A stretch of 64,000 nucleotides of DNA from Deltaproteobacteria bacterium (GTDB lineage: Bacteria; Desulfobacterota; Syntrophia; Syntrophales; UBA2210): NCBI GenBank assembly GCA_016933965.1, contig JAFGTS010000053.1, positions 1 to 64,000 on the forward strand, given 5' to 3'. The notes under the pieces were generated by a model. The model searched no databases. It saw only the letters and a list, made by a program, of their open reading frames with translations, and was not told where the DNA came from. A program made the position numbers and the translations under genes. This document shows positions 16,342 to 24,854 of this stretch, one piece after another; the stretch's first letter is position 1; each line of letters opens with the position of its first letter.

Positions 16342-17667
16342 TTATGCCAGACCCGCCTTCCGCGCCTTTTCCCGGATCCGCTCCTCAAAGGCGGCCGCGT
16401 TTCTGTCCGCCTGTGCCGCCACGGTTATCCGTGATCCTCCTTCACCCGTTTCGACGCGCACCCACATACGCTGCCGGCTCACCATGAGGCTCAACGCAAC
16501 GCCCACGACGATGAGAATGAAGCCCGCCCTGACGATGTTGACACCGGGATCTTTCCGTATCTGCAGGCCCGAATAGTACAGGCCGTCAAAATCTTCGAAG
16601 GTGAAGATGAAATCCCCCGTCGCGCCGGCCTGTGATGGTCTGTTGCGCGGAAGCCAGAAGATCTGGTGGGGGGTTCCGGGTTCGATATACACGGCCAGGA
16701 CCGCCGGGCCCTGTCCCTCGAAATTGGGAACGAACCGGCCCACCGCGATACTGGCGTCGACGCCGGGAAGAGAGGCCTTCTTCATGGGAAGTACCGTGAG
16801 CCGATGGTTCTCGCCGGTCCTCTGATCCCGGGCGTCGATGGTGAAATCTTTGACGGCGGCGAGCTCGTAAGTGGATTGATGGAACTTCAGGCCGCGATAG
16901 AAGAGCGGGTGGTTGACCTGAATCGAATCCGAGAGAACGGGCTTTTCATTTTCAAGTATCGTCACGTCCGTTTTGAACACCCGGGGCATTCCCGACGGAT
17001 AGAAATCCACGGTGAAACGGTCGCAGCGCACGCTGAAATCAAGGGTCACGCCGTCGTCATCACCGGAACGGAAGATCATATTCGATTCCTGCCCCTCGAT
17101 GAGCGTCATCGAGCCGGTGAAGCCCCAGATCGTTCCGATCAGGGCCCCTCCAAGGATAAGCAGGACACTCAGGTGAACCAGCGGCATTCCCAGCTTCGCC
17201 CACCGCCATCGCTCACAGAAGAAGTACATTTTCCCGTCCCTCCGGGTGATCCGGGGAGACGGGCCGAAGGCTTTCAGAAAAGAGATCGTCCGCTCTTCGA
17301 TTACCGGAAGAGGGTCATCGCTGTGAATGGCGATTCTGGTCCGGGAGTCGGTGAATACCGAGTCGTCCGCCTCGCGTGCTTCACGCGCGATCTGCCGCCG
17401 AATCGCCGGGATGCGCTGGATCGTGCAGGCTGTTATGTTCATGGCGAGCAGCACCAGGAGAGAGATGAACCACCATGAATGGTACATGTCGAAGAGATCG
17501 AAGAACTCAAGAATGGAGAACATCCGGGGGCTGTACAACGTTTCATACCGTTCAAGCGGCAGGCCCTGTTGGATGATGGTTCCGAAGATGGATGCGACGG
17601 CCAGCGTGAGAAAGAGGACGATGGTCAGTCTCACTGAAGCCAGAAAGTTGTAAATGCTCTTACCCAT
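16342..17667 (-). CDS. resB: Cytochrome c biogenesis protein ResB
   Basis: A 441-residue protein with three N-terminal transmembrane helices (SVRLTIVLFLTLAVASIFGT, WWFISLLVLLAMNITACT, PLVHLSVLLILGGALIG), a large periplasmic beta domain (VNHPLFYRGLKFHQSTYE) and a final helix (FILIVVGVALSLMVS). This is the ResB/Ccs1 arrangement. ATG 17667 has GGGGGAACGG upstream, and ATG 17706 is also possible. The far longer ORF to 18390 is antisense to the divergent DUF364 gene and is not real. It chaperones apocytochrome for the CcsA synthetase. Confidence 0.93.
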   Translation of the reverse strand: MGKSIYNFLASVRLTIVLFLTLAVASIFGTIIQQGLPLERYETLYSPRMFSILEFFDLFDMYHSWWFISLLVLLAMNITACTIQRIPAIRRQIAREAREADDSVFTDSRTRIAIHSDDPLPVIEERTISFLKAFGPSPRITRRDGKMYFFCERWRWAKLGMPLVHLSVLLILGGALIGTIWGFTGSMTLIEGQESNMIFRSGDDDGVTLDFSVRCDRFTVDFYPSGMPRVFKTDVTILENEKPVLSDSIQVNHPLFYRGLKFHQSTYELAAVKDFTIDARDQRTGENHRLTVLPMKKASLPGVDASIAVGRFVPNFEGQGPAVLAVYIEPGTPHQIFWLPRNRPSQAGATGDFIFTFEDFDGLYYSGLQIRKDPGVNIVRAGFILIVVGVALSLMVSRQRMWVRVETGEGGSRITVAAQADRNAAAFEERIREKARKAGLA

Positions 17668-17836
17668 TCCATCCGTTCCCCCGAGTGTTGTGGTGATAAT
17701 ATCCATTTCACACCCTCTGTCAAGGCAATAACAAGAGCGGCGATGATGATCCCTCCGGGAAACCGTTCCGCCACGAACAGGATTGACCGTCCGGGGACAA
17801 TCATGTAAGAAGCAGATAAAAATGAGGATAGTATAT

Positions 17837-18610
17837 ATGTTGCAGACAGGACATATAGCTTCCGCTCTTTTCGATCTCCTTTCTGAACGGGCGGAGAACA
17901 CGACGATACAGGATGTACGCATCGGGCTTGGGTATGCGGGCGTCAGGATTGCGGAGGGGAGACTGGGGCTGGCGGCGATCCTGAGGAACGAGTTACGAAG
18001 GGGATGCTCCCTGCTGGACCGGGCGGGGACTCTTGCCGGGAGCGGCGCGGTGGAGTTGCTGCGTCTGGTCGTCGACGGCCGGAACCCCCTGGAAAAGGCC
18101 CTGGGCCTGGCAACGGCCAACGCCCTGTCCGGGCCGGTCGAGGAACCGGAGAGTGATGCCCTGGAGGAAATGAACCTGTCACCCGATGACCGGGTAGCAA
18201 TGGTGGGATTTTTCGGTCCCCTTCTGGGACGGATACGGAAGCGTGGCGCGTCCCTGGACATTATCGAGAAGGACCCGTCCATGGGGCCTTCATCACCGGT
18301 ACAGGAACGGCGGAAAATACTCGGTGACTGTACGATCGCCATTATAACGGCAACATCGATACTGAATGATTCCATCGAGGAGATCCTCAACGAGTTGAAT
18401 TCCCCCCGTCATGCAGTGATCCTGGGGCCCTCGACGCCGCTGTGCCCGGAAGCTTTTCTGGGGACCCCCGTAACGTATCTCGGGGGGTCGGTTCCCCGGG
18501 ATCCCGAAAAGGTTCTCACGATCATTTCCGAGGGCGGAGGAACGCCCGCCATGCGTCCCTGCCTCAAGTTCGTCAACCTTCGTCTGCAAGGAAGTGATGG
18601 GTCGCCGTGA
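17837..18610 (+). CDS. DUF364 (putative heavy-metal chelation) family protein
   Basis: A 257-residue cytoplasmic protein. The C-terminal half has the DUF364 pattern: VAMVGFFGPLLGRI, ASLDIIEKDP, CTIAIITATSILNDSIEEIL and HAVILGPSTPLCPEAF. The N-terminal half resembles the associated DUF4213 module. The ATG at 17837 is chosen for GAGG nine bases upstream; in-frame ATG 17822 and TTG 17783 remain possible. It overlaps mobB by four bases (GTGA), which suggests translational coupling and a link to molybdenum-cofactor enzymes. The biochemical role of the family is not settled. Confidence 0.82.
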   Translation: MLQTGHIASALFDLLSERAENTTIQDVRIGLGYAGVRIAEGRLGLAAILRNELRRGCSLLDRAGTLAGSGAVELLRLVVDGRNPLEKALGLATANALSGPVEEPESDALEEMNLSPDDRVAMVGFFGPLLGRIRKRGASLDIIEKDPSMGPSSPVQERRKILGDCTIAIITATSILNDSIEEILNELNSPRHAVILGPSTPLCPEAFLGTPVTYLGGSVPRDPEKVLTIISEGGGTPAMRPCLKFVNLRLQGSDGSP

Positions 18611-19110
18611 AGGGAACGATTCCGATCCTGTCCATTGTCGGCAGGTCAAATTCGGGCAAGACCACCCTGATCGAAAAACTGGTCAGGCGGCTGGTGGGAG
18701 AAGGGTACCGGGTGGCGACCATCAAGCACAACCGGGGTGGTTTCGATATCGATCACGAAGGAAAGGACAGCTGGCGCCACAAACAGGCGGGGGCGAGAAT
18801 GACCGTGCTCGCGTCACCCGGCAGGGTCGCCGTTATTGAAGATGTGGGACGGGACCTTTCGATCGGTGAACTGCGGGAGCGGTATGTTCATGACGTGGAT
18901 ATCATCATTGTGGAAGGATTCAAGGCGAACCCCTATCCAAAAATAGAGGTGTCCCGTTCGGTGACGGGACAGGAACTGCTCTGTTCCGTCGACGACAACC
19001 TCATCGGCGTGGCGACCGACCGGCCCGTTGTTCCGGGGATGACCCGTTTTGATATTGATGACATTGAACCCCTGTTCGAGCATATCGTGGATCTTTTTCT
19101 GACGGAGTGA
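18607..19110 (+). CDS. mobB: Molybdopterin-guanine dinucleotide biosynthesis protein MobB
   Basis: A 167-residue P-loop GTPase-like protein. It has Walker A GRSNSGKTT near residue 11, the family motif VATIKHNRGGFDIDHEGKDSWRHKQAGA, and VEGFKANPYPKIEV with its Glu-Gly-Phe block. MobB binds GTP and assists MobA in adding GMP to molybdopterin, the cofactor form used by FdnG. The GTG start overlaps the preceding stop (GTGA). Length is as expected for the family. Confidence 0.95.
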   Translation: MKGTIPILSIVGRSNSGKTTLIEKLVRRLVGEGYRVATIKHNRGGFDIDHEGKDSWRHKQAGARMTVLASPGRVAVIEDVGRDLSIGELRERYVHDVDIIIVEGFKANPYPKIEVSRSVTGQELLCSVDDNLIGVATDRPVVPGMTRFDIDDIEPLFEHIVDLFLTE

Positions 19111-19126
19111 GGTCGGCGGATCGATC

Positions 19127-19450
19127 ATGAGAGAAATAGACTGGATGGAGGTTTTCAAATGGGTGTTCATCGTTCTCCTGGCCGGTTTTATCGGCCAGTT
19201 CGGGAAACGGTTGGCCGATCATCTGGTGAAACGGGGAACCCGCCTGAAAAAGGGCTCACAGAAGGAGGGGGGCGAAGCACCAGCTGCTGAGGGTGGGACC
19301 ATCGAGCCGGCGGAGCAACTCTCTTCACCATCAAAAGCGGTAGAGGGAATATCCCCGGAAGAAGATGTGAAGGCCCGGGCAAAACGGGAGAAAAAGGAAG
19401 CAAAGGCCCGGTTGAAGCTCATGAAAAAAGAAGGGGGAAAGACGGATTAG
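19127..19450 (+). CDS. Small single-pass membrane protein of unknown function
   Basis: A 107-residue protein with one N-terminal transmembrane helix (VFKWVFIVLLAGFIGQFG). A basic and then low-complexity Glu/Ala/Lys tail follows and ends with KREKKEAKARLKLMKKEG, likely a charged coil. It follows mobB by 16 nt on the same strand and may be co-transcribed. The stop codon TAG itself lies within the first GGATTAG unit of a tandem repeat, so the last residues may derive from repeat sequence. No family is recognised. Confidence 0.6.
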   Translation: MREIDWMEVFKWVFIVLLAGFIGQFGKRLADHLVKRGTRLKKGSQKEGGEAPAAEGGTIEPAEQLSSPSKAVEGISPEEDVKARAKREKKEAKARLKLMKKEGGKTD

Positions 19451-19510
19451 CGGATTACGGATTAAGAGATCGTTATTCGTGATTCGGGAATCGTACTTTG
19501 GGAATCGGAT
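19443..19510 (+). repeat. GGATTACG-type repeat overlapping a stop codon
   Basis: The units GGATTAGC, GGATTACG and GGATTAAG, followed by degenerate GATTCGGGAATCG units, begin at the stop codon of the preceding gene. They lie in the same sense orientation as the other arrays of this family. Confidence 0.7.
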
Positions 19511-19526
19511 AACGAGATCACTCATT

Positions 19527-19660
19527 GTGTCATTCCCGCGCAGGCGGGGATCCATTGAGTCGATCACCCTCGTCTTTTATGGAATAATAGTCATTCCCGC
19601 GCAGGCGGGGATCCATTTTTGTTAAGATTCTGCAGAGATCCCTGGATTCTGGAATGACGG
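19527..19660. repeat. REP-like element (GTCATTCCCGCGCAGGCGGGGATCCA, two copies)
   Basis: Two direct copies of GTCATTCCCGCGCAGGCGGG followed by GATCCA lie at about 19529-19555 and 19591-19617. The second ends in CTGGATTCTGGAATGAC, the inverted partner of GTCATTCC...ATCCA. The unit at 19591-19659 therefore has inverted ends. This is a common proteobacterial intergenic repeat type. Confidence 0.75.
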
Positions 19661-19724
19661 ACGTACCATTGGGAAAGGTGAAAGGTTGTTTTTCCGGGCG
19701 ACGGCCTCGAGGAAAAAGCTACGA

Positions 19725-21086
19725 ATGAGCAGTATGGAAGACAGGAACGGCAGGAAGGAACGGGATATCATCCTTGATTCGATCACCGATGGCGTCTTTA
19801 CCGTCGATCACCGGTGGCGGATCACCTCTTTCAACCGGGCGGCCGAGGAGATCACCGGTGTGTCCCGGGAGGATGCTGTGGGGCAGCTCTGCAAGGACGT
19901 GCTGAAGGCCGACGTCTGTGAAGGGGAGTGCGTTCTGCGACAGACCCTGGAAACGGGGGAGCCCATCGTCGACCGTACCGTTCATATCGTCAATGCCGAG
20001 GGAGAGCAGATCCCGATCAGCATTTCAACGGCGCTGCTGCGGGATGCCGACGGTACCGTGATCGGTGCCGTCGAGACCTTCCGGGATATCACCGACGTCG
20101 AAAAGCTGCGCAAGAAGATCGAGCAGAAGTATACCTTTGAAGACATCATATCGAAGAACCACCGGATGTTTCAGCTTTTCAGCATGCTTCCCGATATCGC
20201 CGAGAGTGAGAGCACCGTATTGATCGAGGGAGAAAGCGGAACGGGAAAGGAGCTCTTCGCACGGGCGGTCCATAATCTGAGCCCTCGAAGGAACGGTCCC
20301 TTTGTGACGGTCAATTGCGGTGCCATCCCCGATACCCTCCTTGAATCGGAACTCTTCGGATACAAGGCCGGTGCCTTCACCGATGCAAAGCGGGACAAAC
20401 CGGGACGGTTCAGGCGGGCCCAGGGCGGGACCATTTTTCTTGATGAAATAGGAGATATTTCGCCGGCCCTGCAGGTTCGCCTTCTGCAGGTCCTTCAGGA
20501 CAGGACCTATGAACCGCTGGGTTCCGTGGCAAGCGAAACGGCCGATGTCCGGATCATCGCCGCGACGAACAGAAACCTCCAGGAACTGGTGAAAAAAGGG
20601 ACCTTCAGGGAGGACCTGTTCTACCGGATCCATGTGATCGCCCTGTCATTGCCGCCGCTGCGCGATAGAAAGGAAGACATCCCTCTTCTGATCGATCATT
20701 TCATCAAAACCTTCAATTCACTGCAGAACAAGAGGATCGCCGGCATCACCGACGAGGCGCTTGCATGCCTGATGTCTTATGATTATCCGGGCAATGTCAG
20801 GGAACTGGAGAACATCATCGAGCGGTCCTTTGTCCTGTGCAAATCAACTCATATACAGCGGGAGCACCTGCCCGAACCGATCTGCAGCACCGGTGAGATC
20901 AGCTATGCCGACCATTCCGAGGCCATGTCGCTCGGAGAAATGGAGGCTGTGTTCCTCACGAACGCGCTGCGGAGGAACAACTGGAACCGCTTGAAGACCG
21001 CCCGGGAACTGGGCATGCACAAGAGCACCCTCTACAGGAAAATAAGATCGCTGGGCATCACCATACCGGGAAGAAAAATTAAGTGA
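19725..21086 (+). CDS. Sigma-54-dependent regulator, PAS-AAA+-Fis
   Basis: A 453-residue activator. The PAS sensor (residues about 15-125) has an internal Cys pair region DVCEGECVL. The AAA+ domain has Walker A GESGTGKE, the sigma-54 loop as GAFTDA instead of the textbook GAFTGA, Walker B GGTIFLDEIGD and the arginine finger region FREDLFYRI. It ends in a Fis-type HTH (NWNRLKTARELGMHKSTLYRKI). ATG 19725 has GAGG upstream. GAFTDA occurs naturally in a subgroup of these activators, so loss of function is not implied. It could be the activator for the sigma-54 promoters at 28694, 29663 or 62480, but nothing here proves which. Confidence 0.93.
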   Translation: MSSMEDRNGRKERDIILDSITDGVFTVDHRWRITSFNRAAEEITGVSREDAVGQLCKDVLKADVCEGECVLRQTLETGEPIVDRTVHIVNAEGEQIPISISTALLRDADGTVIGAVETFRDITDVEKLRKKIEQKYTFEDIISKNHRMFQLFSMLPDIAESESTVLIEGESGTGKELFARAVHNLSPRRNGPFVTVNCGAIPDTLLESELFGYKAGAFTDAKRDKPGRFRRAQGGTIFLDEIGDISPALQVRLLQVLQDRTYEPLGSVASETADVRIIAATNRNLQELVKKGTFREDLFYRIHVIALSLPPLRDRKEDIPLLIDHFIKTFNSLQNKRIAGITDEALACLMSYDYPGNVRELENIIERSFVLCKSTHIQREHLPEPICSTGEISYADHSEAMSLGEMEAVFLTNALRRNNWNRLKTARELGMHKSTLYRKIRSLGITIPGRKIK

Positions 21087-21240
21087 CGAAGGTGGTACTT
21101 CACGTGGGGGATACGAATTCGGGGACATACATGGGTTGAGATGGGCGTAATGAATTGATGGCTCATAGTGTGGGATAAAGGTCCATTATGCCCCCGTCAT
21201 CGCTTTCGGATCAGCGGTTTCCCGCCGCCTCCGACCGTAT

Positions 21241-21266
21241 CGGCCGTCATTCCGGCCGGCCTTTTT
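21241..21266 (+). terminator. Possible terminator after the sigma-54 activator
   Basis: CGGCCG-TCATTC-CGGCCG is followed by GCCTTTTT, about 155 nt after the activator stop. The stem is short and the distance long, so the call is tentative. The rest of 21087-21350 shows no gene. Confidence 0.45.
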
Positions 21267-21350
21267 CCGGGAGAGCGTTTGGGCTCCGCCTCCCGGGACA
21301 GGGATTACATAAGGCAAACCACGAGTGCTGTTAATCAGGGAATCCCTGAT

Positions 21351-21878
21351 TCAAGGGGTGGAAAAACCTGATTGCTGGTGCGGGGCAGGAGGATTCTCGA
21401 ACATCATATCGAGCAGGCCGGGGCTCAGGTAGAGACCGCCGCACATGCACCGCCGGATCCCCGTTGCCAGTTCCCGGCAGGCGCAGTCCTTCAGGATGTA
21501 AGCTGACGCCCCCGCCTCAAGCAGCCGGGACACCAGTTGCCGGTCGTTGAAAAGTGATAGGATCATGACCTTCGTTTCCGGCGACGCTCTGAGAATTCCC
21601 CGTACCATTGCAAGCCCGCTCATGTCCGGCATGCTGATATCCATGACAACCGCGTCGGGAAGGTATTCTCCGGCCCGCTGGACCGTCGTCCGCCCGTCCA
21701 CGGCTTCCGCGACGACGTTCATGTCACTCTCGCGGGTGACAAGCGTCCGAATGCCGTCGCGAACCATCTTCCGGCTGTCCGCTATGAGCAGTGAGATCAT
21801 AGGGTACATGCTCCGTCCTGTCAGTGCACTTTTCGCGAAGTTCTCATCTATTGGGCTTTTCGATTGCTTCTCTTCCAT
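21351..21878 (-). CDS. Response-regulator receiver domain without output domain
   Basis: A 175-residue NarL-family receiver. It has phospho-acceptor Asp in DAVVMDISMPDMSG, conserved Lys in AYILKD, and opens MISLLIADSRKMVRDGI. It stops soon after the receiver (GGLYLSPGLLDMMFE), where the full-length paralogue at 24201-24854 continues into a LuxR-type HTH. It overlaps the end of the CoA-transferase gene by 31 nt if started at 21878; ATG 21800 is an alternative start that removes the overlap. It may act as a phosphate sink or protein-interaction switch, or be a decayed duplicate. Confidence 0.8.
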   Translation of the reverse strand: MEEKQSKSPIDENFAKSALTGRSMYPMISLLIADSRKMVRDGIRTLVTRESDMNVVAEAVDGRTTVQRAGEYLPDAVVMDISMPDMSGLAMVRGILRASPETKVMILSLFNDRQLVSRLLEAGASAYILKDCACRELATGIRRCMCGGLYLSPGLLDMMFENPPAPHQQSGFSTP

Positions 21879-23305
21879 ATCTTCATTTCTTCCGCCCGGC
21901 GGATGAGTTCTTCCCTGAACCGCGGATGGGCGATATTGATCAAGGATTCGGCCCGTTCCCAGGTCGACTTTCCCTTGAGCAGGGCGATGCCGTATTCCGT
22001 GACGACGTAATGTACGATCGACCGGGGGACGGTGACGATCGAACCGGGCCTCAGGGTCGGTGTGATGCGGGAATGAACCGTTCCGTCACGATCGGTATGG
22101 GTCGAGCTGAGGCAGATGAATCCTTTGCCGCCATGGGACTGAAAGGCGCCGAAGATAAAATCGAGCTGTCCTCCCGTTCCGGACTTGTGAGCCGGCCCGA
22201 TGGATTCGGAACAGACCTGGCTGAAGAGGTCTACCTCTATGGCGTTATTGACGGCAATCACCTTGTCGTTCACGGCAATCACCCGGGGATCGTTCACGTA
22301 ATTGACCGGATAGGACGCACATGATGGATTATGATCAAGGAAATCATAGAGTTTTCTGGTTCCCATGGCAAAGGTGTAGGTCATCTTGTAGGTGTCTATC
22401 TTTTTCCGTGCCCCCGTCGCCCTGCCGGCGCTATACAGATCGACGCAGGAGTCGACCAGCATTTCCGTGTGAATGCCGATATCCCTCAGATCACTCTCGG
22501 CGATCATCCGGCCGATCACGTTGGGGAGACCTCCGATGCCGAGCTGTATGCACGCCCCGTCCTCGATCTCAGTCATGATGTGCCGCGCTATGGCATTATC
22601 AACATCCGTCGGCTTCGGGGCGGCGATCTCACGCAGGGGCTCGTTTTTACCCTCAACAATATGATCGACACGGGATATGTGTATCGATTCCTGGTTCCCT
22701 CCGAGGCAGTATGGCACGGAGTCGCTGACCTCCACCACGATGGTCTTCGCCTTGCTCAGGACGGAGCAGGTCAGGGAATTGCAGACGCCGAAGTTGAAGT
22801 ACCCCCGGGCATCCATAGGGGCCACCGTCAGAAAGACCACGTCGTAGTCGTGGTATTTTCTGATGATCCGTGGTGCCTGGTGATAGGTCAGAGGCACGTA
22901 ATAACAGAGATTTTGGTCGTGAAGGCGTCTCGATACGGTCCCGAAGTGCCAGTCTCCCAGGCTCACATGCTCCTGGTGAGGATCGGCCTCGGCGACCTTC
23001 GGAGTTTCCGTGAAACAGGTTCCCCGGATTTCGACATCGTGAAGCTCTGCCATACGACGGGCAAGGGCCTCATCGATGGTTTTCGGGAAGAGGATGAATT
23101 CACCGTAGAAGATCCGGTTTCCCGAGTGCACCAGGCGTGCCGCCTGTTCCGGTGTAATCAGCTTTTCGCGGTACTGCCCCGTTTCGGCCGTTCGGGTTCC
23201 CGGCACCAGTTTCAGAACAGGGGATGCCCCGCCGGGGACCGGTGCCGGGATGTTTCCGAGGTTATTGTTTGTGGTGATGCGTCGCGCCCGTGGGCTGGTT
23301 TTCAT
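21848..23305 (-). CDS. Acetyl-CoA hydrolase/CoA-transferase family protein
   Basis: A 485-residue enzyme of the 4-hydroxybutyrate/butyryl-CoA:acetate CoA-transferase type. Family blocks seen are VFLTVAPMDARGYFNFG, IQLGIGGLPNVIGRM (oxyanion loop), IGIHTEMLVDS (probable catalytic Glu), SGTGGQLDFIFGA and VVTEYGIALLKGKS. ATG 23305 follows AAGGAG at correct spacing; the ATG at 23323 is less likely. It would exchange CoA between acyl-CoA and a carboxylate such as acetate, useful in fatty or organic acid fermentation. It is enclosed by two reduced two-component genes in one transcription unit. The substrate cannot be read from sequence. Confidence 0.9.
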   Translation of the reverse strand: MKTSPRARRITTNNNLGNIPAPVPGGASPVLKLVPGTRTAETGQYREKLITPEQAARLVHSGNRIFYGEFILFPKTIDEALARRMAELHDVEIRGTCFTETPKVAEADPHQEHVSLGDWHFGTVSRRLHDQNLCYYVPLTYHQAPRIIRKYHDYDVVFLTVAPMDARGYFNFGVCNSLTCSVLSKAKTIVVEVSDSVPYCLGGNQESIHISRVDHIVEGKNEPLREIAAPKPTDVDNAIARHIMTEIEDGACIQLGIGGLPNVIGRMIAESDLRDIGIHTEMLVDSCVDLYSAGRATGARKKIDTYKMTYTFAMGTRKLYDFLDHNPSCASYPVNYVNDPRVIAVNDKVIAVNNAIEVDLFSQVCSESIGPAHKSGTGGQLDFIFGAFQSHGGKGFICLSSTHTDRDGTVHSRITPTLRPGSIVTVPRSIVHYVVTEYGIALLKGKSTWERAESLINIAHPRFREELIRRAEEMKIWKRSNRKAQ

Positions 23306-23324
23306 GACAGGATCTCCTTTCATG

Positions 23325-24005
23325 CTACCGCGCGATCTCCATGGGAGTGACCATCGTTACCCGGGTGCCGACGTTTGTGATCGATTCAACATCCAGGTGA
23401 CCGCCGGCATAGGTGATCTCCCTTCGGATCCTGCCAATGCCGGTCCCGCGGGCGAACTGAACGAGGGCTTCTTCATCGCCGGCATCGAATCCCCTGCCCC
23501 TGTCTTCCACAACAACCGTCACGTTCCGTCCGTTTGTCCCGGCGGTGACCACGGCCTTCCCCGAGCCTGCATGCTGGGCGACGTTTTTCAGAAGTTCCCC
23601 TGTACTCAGGAAGAGCAGATATCCGATCCGCTTGTCCACCGGTATGCGTTCCGTTTCTTTTTTGAATTGCACTGTAATGTTCATGTTCTTTTCACATTCC
23701 GCCGCCAGCCACTCGAGGGCCGTTCCCAGTTCCTTGTACACGCAGGATGCCCGCCCCAATTTCCGGATGAAGGCGTTCCTGTCCTCTGTATGGTAGGTGC
23801 CCGTGTCGGCCATTTTTTTCATTCTGTCGATCTGGGGCTTCATCTTCATCGGTGTCACCACGGGCAGGTCATCTTCCGCCAGCAGTGTGACCAGTTGCCA
23901 GGCGATGTTGAGTGCCTTTCCACTTCCGTTTGCCGGTGTATGCCGTGGTGTTTCGAGGATCGTCTCGAGCCGTTCAACCATTTCCAACGCTTCATTTCTC
24001 ATCAT
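23325..24005 (-). CDS. Truncated histidine kinase: HATPase domain without sensor or His box
   Basis: A 226-residue protein whose C-terminal half is a NarX/DegS-type ATPase: N box ELLKNVAQHAGSGKAVV, G1 EDRGRGFD, G2 GTGIGRIRREITYAGG and the ending NVGTRVTMVTP. It aligns with the end of the full kinase at 24826-26724 (LEWLA, ELL.NV..HA, GTRVTMV). The HisKA_3 box with the phospho-accepting His is not present, nor any PAS or membrane segment. AGGAGGTACGG precedes ATG 24005. It may act as an ATP-binding partner, or be a duplicated fragment. Confidence 0.8.
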   Translation of the reverse strand: MMRNEALEMVERLETILETPRHTPANGSGKALNIAWQLVTLLAEDDLPVVTPMKMKPQIDRMKKMADTGTYHTEDRNAFIRKLGRASCVYKELGTALEWLAAECEKNMNITVQFKKETERIPVDKRIGYLLFLSTGELLKNVAQHAGSGKAVVTAGTNGRNVTVVVEDRGRGFDAGDEEALVQFARGTGIGRIRREITYAGGHLDVESITNVGTRVTMVTPMEIAR

Positions 24006-24200
24006 TGTTCCGTACCTCCTGTTTCCTTTCTTTCAGGGGTGTTGCTGTTTCCTGAAGTCGAGTTGAAGATAGGTCAGGAAGGAAGTTTTTGGTATCGGGA
24101 CAAACCCGATTCAGGGAGGTGGAAACCCTGAAAGGAAATGGGGAAAATAAAAAGAAGAGGGTGCAGAATGGATGAGACGAAGGTGGGGAAACTGGAAATA

Positions 24201-24854
24201 TCAGGTCTCCAGCGTGGTCAGCCCCTCGCGAATGGCGTATTTCACGAGTTCAGAGAGGGAATGTATGTCCAGCTTTTCCATGATGTTCGCCCGGTGTGTC
24301 TCCACCGTCTTGACGCTCAGGTTCAGCCGGGCGGCGATATCTTTCGTGCTGACACCCTCGGCGATCAGCTGCAGCACCTCGCGCTCACGTTTGGTCAATT
24401 CCGTAAAGGCCGACCGCTCCGTGCTTGCTGACTTGCTGACAAAGCGCCGTACCACGATATCGGCGATTTTGGGACTCAGGTATATCTGATTATCGACGAC
24501 GGCTCGGACGGCCCGGGCGAGCTCGTCAAAGGCGCTGTCTTTCAGCAGGTACCCCGATGCGCCGGCCTCGAGCATGCCCGATACGAAACGCCGGTCCGAA
24601 TGCATCGACAGGGCGATCACCTTTACCCCGGGGGCTTCTTCTATGATCGCCCGGGTGGCGTCAATACCGTTCAGATCAGGCATGGTAATGTCCATAATGA
24701 TGATATTCGGGTTCAATTTCTTTGCGAGCTTGACGGCCATGCGGCCGTCCTCGGCCTCGGCCACTACTTCCATGTCCCGCTCGTTCTCGATCAGGGTCCT
24801 GAGTCCGTCCCTCACTATTTTATGGTCATCTGCCAGGAGAATCGTTATGCTCAT
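24201..24854 (-). CDS. NarL/FixJ-family response regulator
   Basis: A 217-residue two-domain regulator. The receiver opens ISILLADDHK-like (SITILLADDHKIVRDGL), with Asp in NIIIMDITMPDLNG and Lys in GYLLKDSAF. A LuxR-type HTH follows: LTKREREVLQLIAEGVSTKDIAARLNLSVKTVETHRANI. The start overlaps the 3' end of the sensor kinase gene by 29 nt, so the two are co-expressed and are likely cognate. Its targets may include the CoA-transferase unit that starts 195 nt downstream. Confidence 0.95.
   Translation of the reverse strand: MSITILLADDHKIVRDGLRTLIENERDMEVVAEAEDGRMAVKLAKKLNPNIIIMDITMPDLNGIDATRAIIEEAPGVKVIALSMHSDRRFVSGMLEAGASGYLLKDSAFDELARAVRAVVDNQIYLSPKIADIVVRRFVSKSASTERSAFTELTKREREVLQLIAEGVSTKDIAARLNLSVKTVETHRANIMEKLDIHSLSELVKYAIREGLTTLET

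Noticed and set aside
17668-18390. Long N-terminal extension of ResB
   Set aside because: It is the complement of the real DUF364 gene and is Arg/Ser/Pro-rich shadow sequence; ResB similarity starts at 17667.
21351-21353. UGA of the short receiver gene as a recoding site restoring an HTH
   Set aside because: The in-frame sequence beyond the stop has no LuxR-type HTH similarity.
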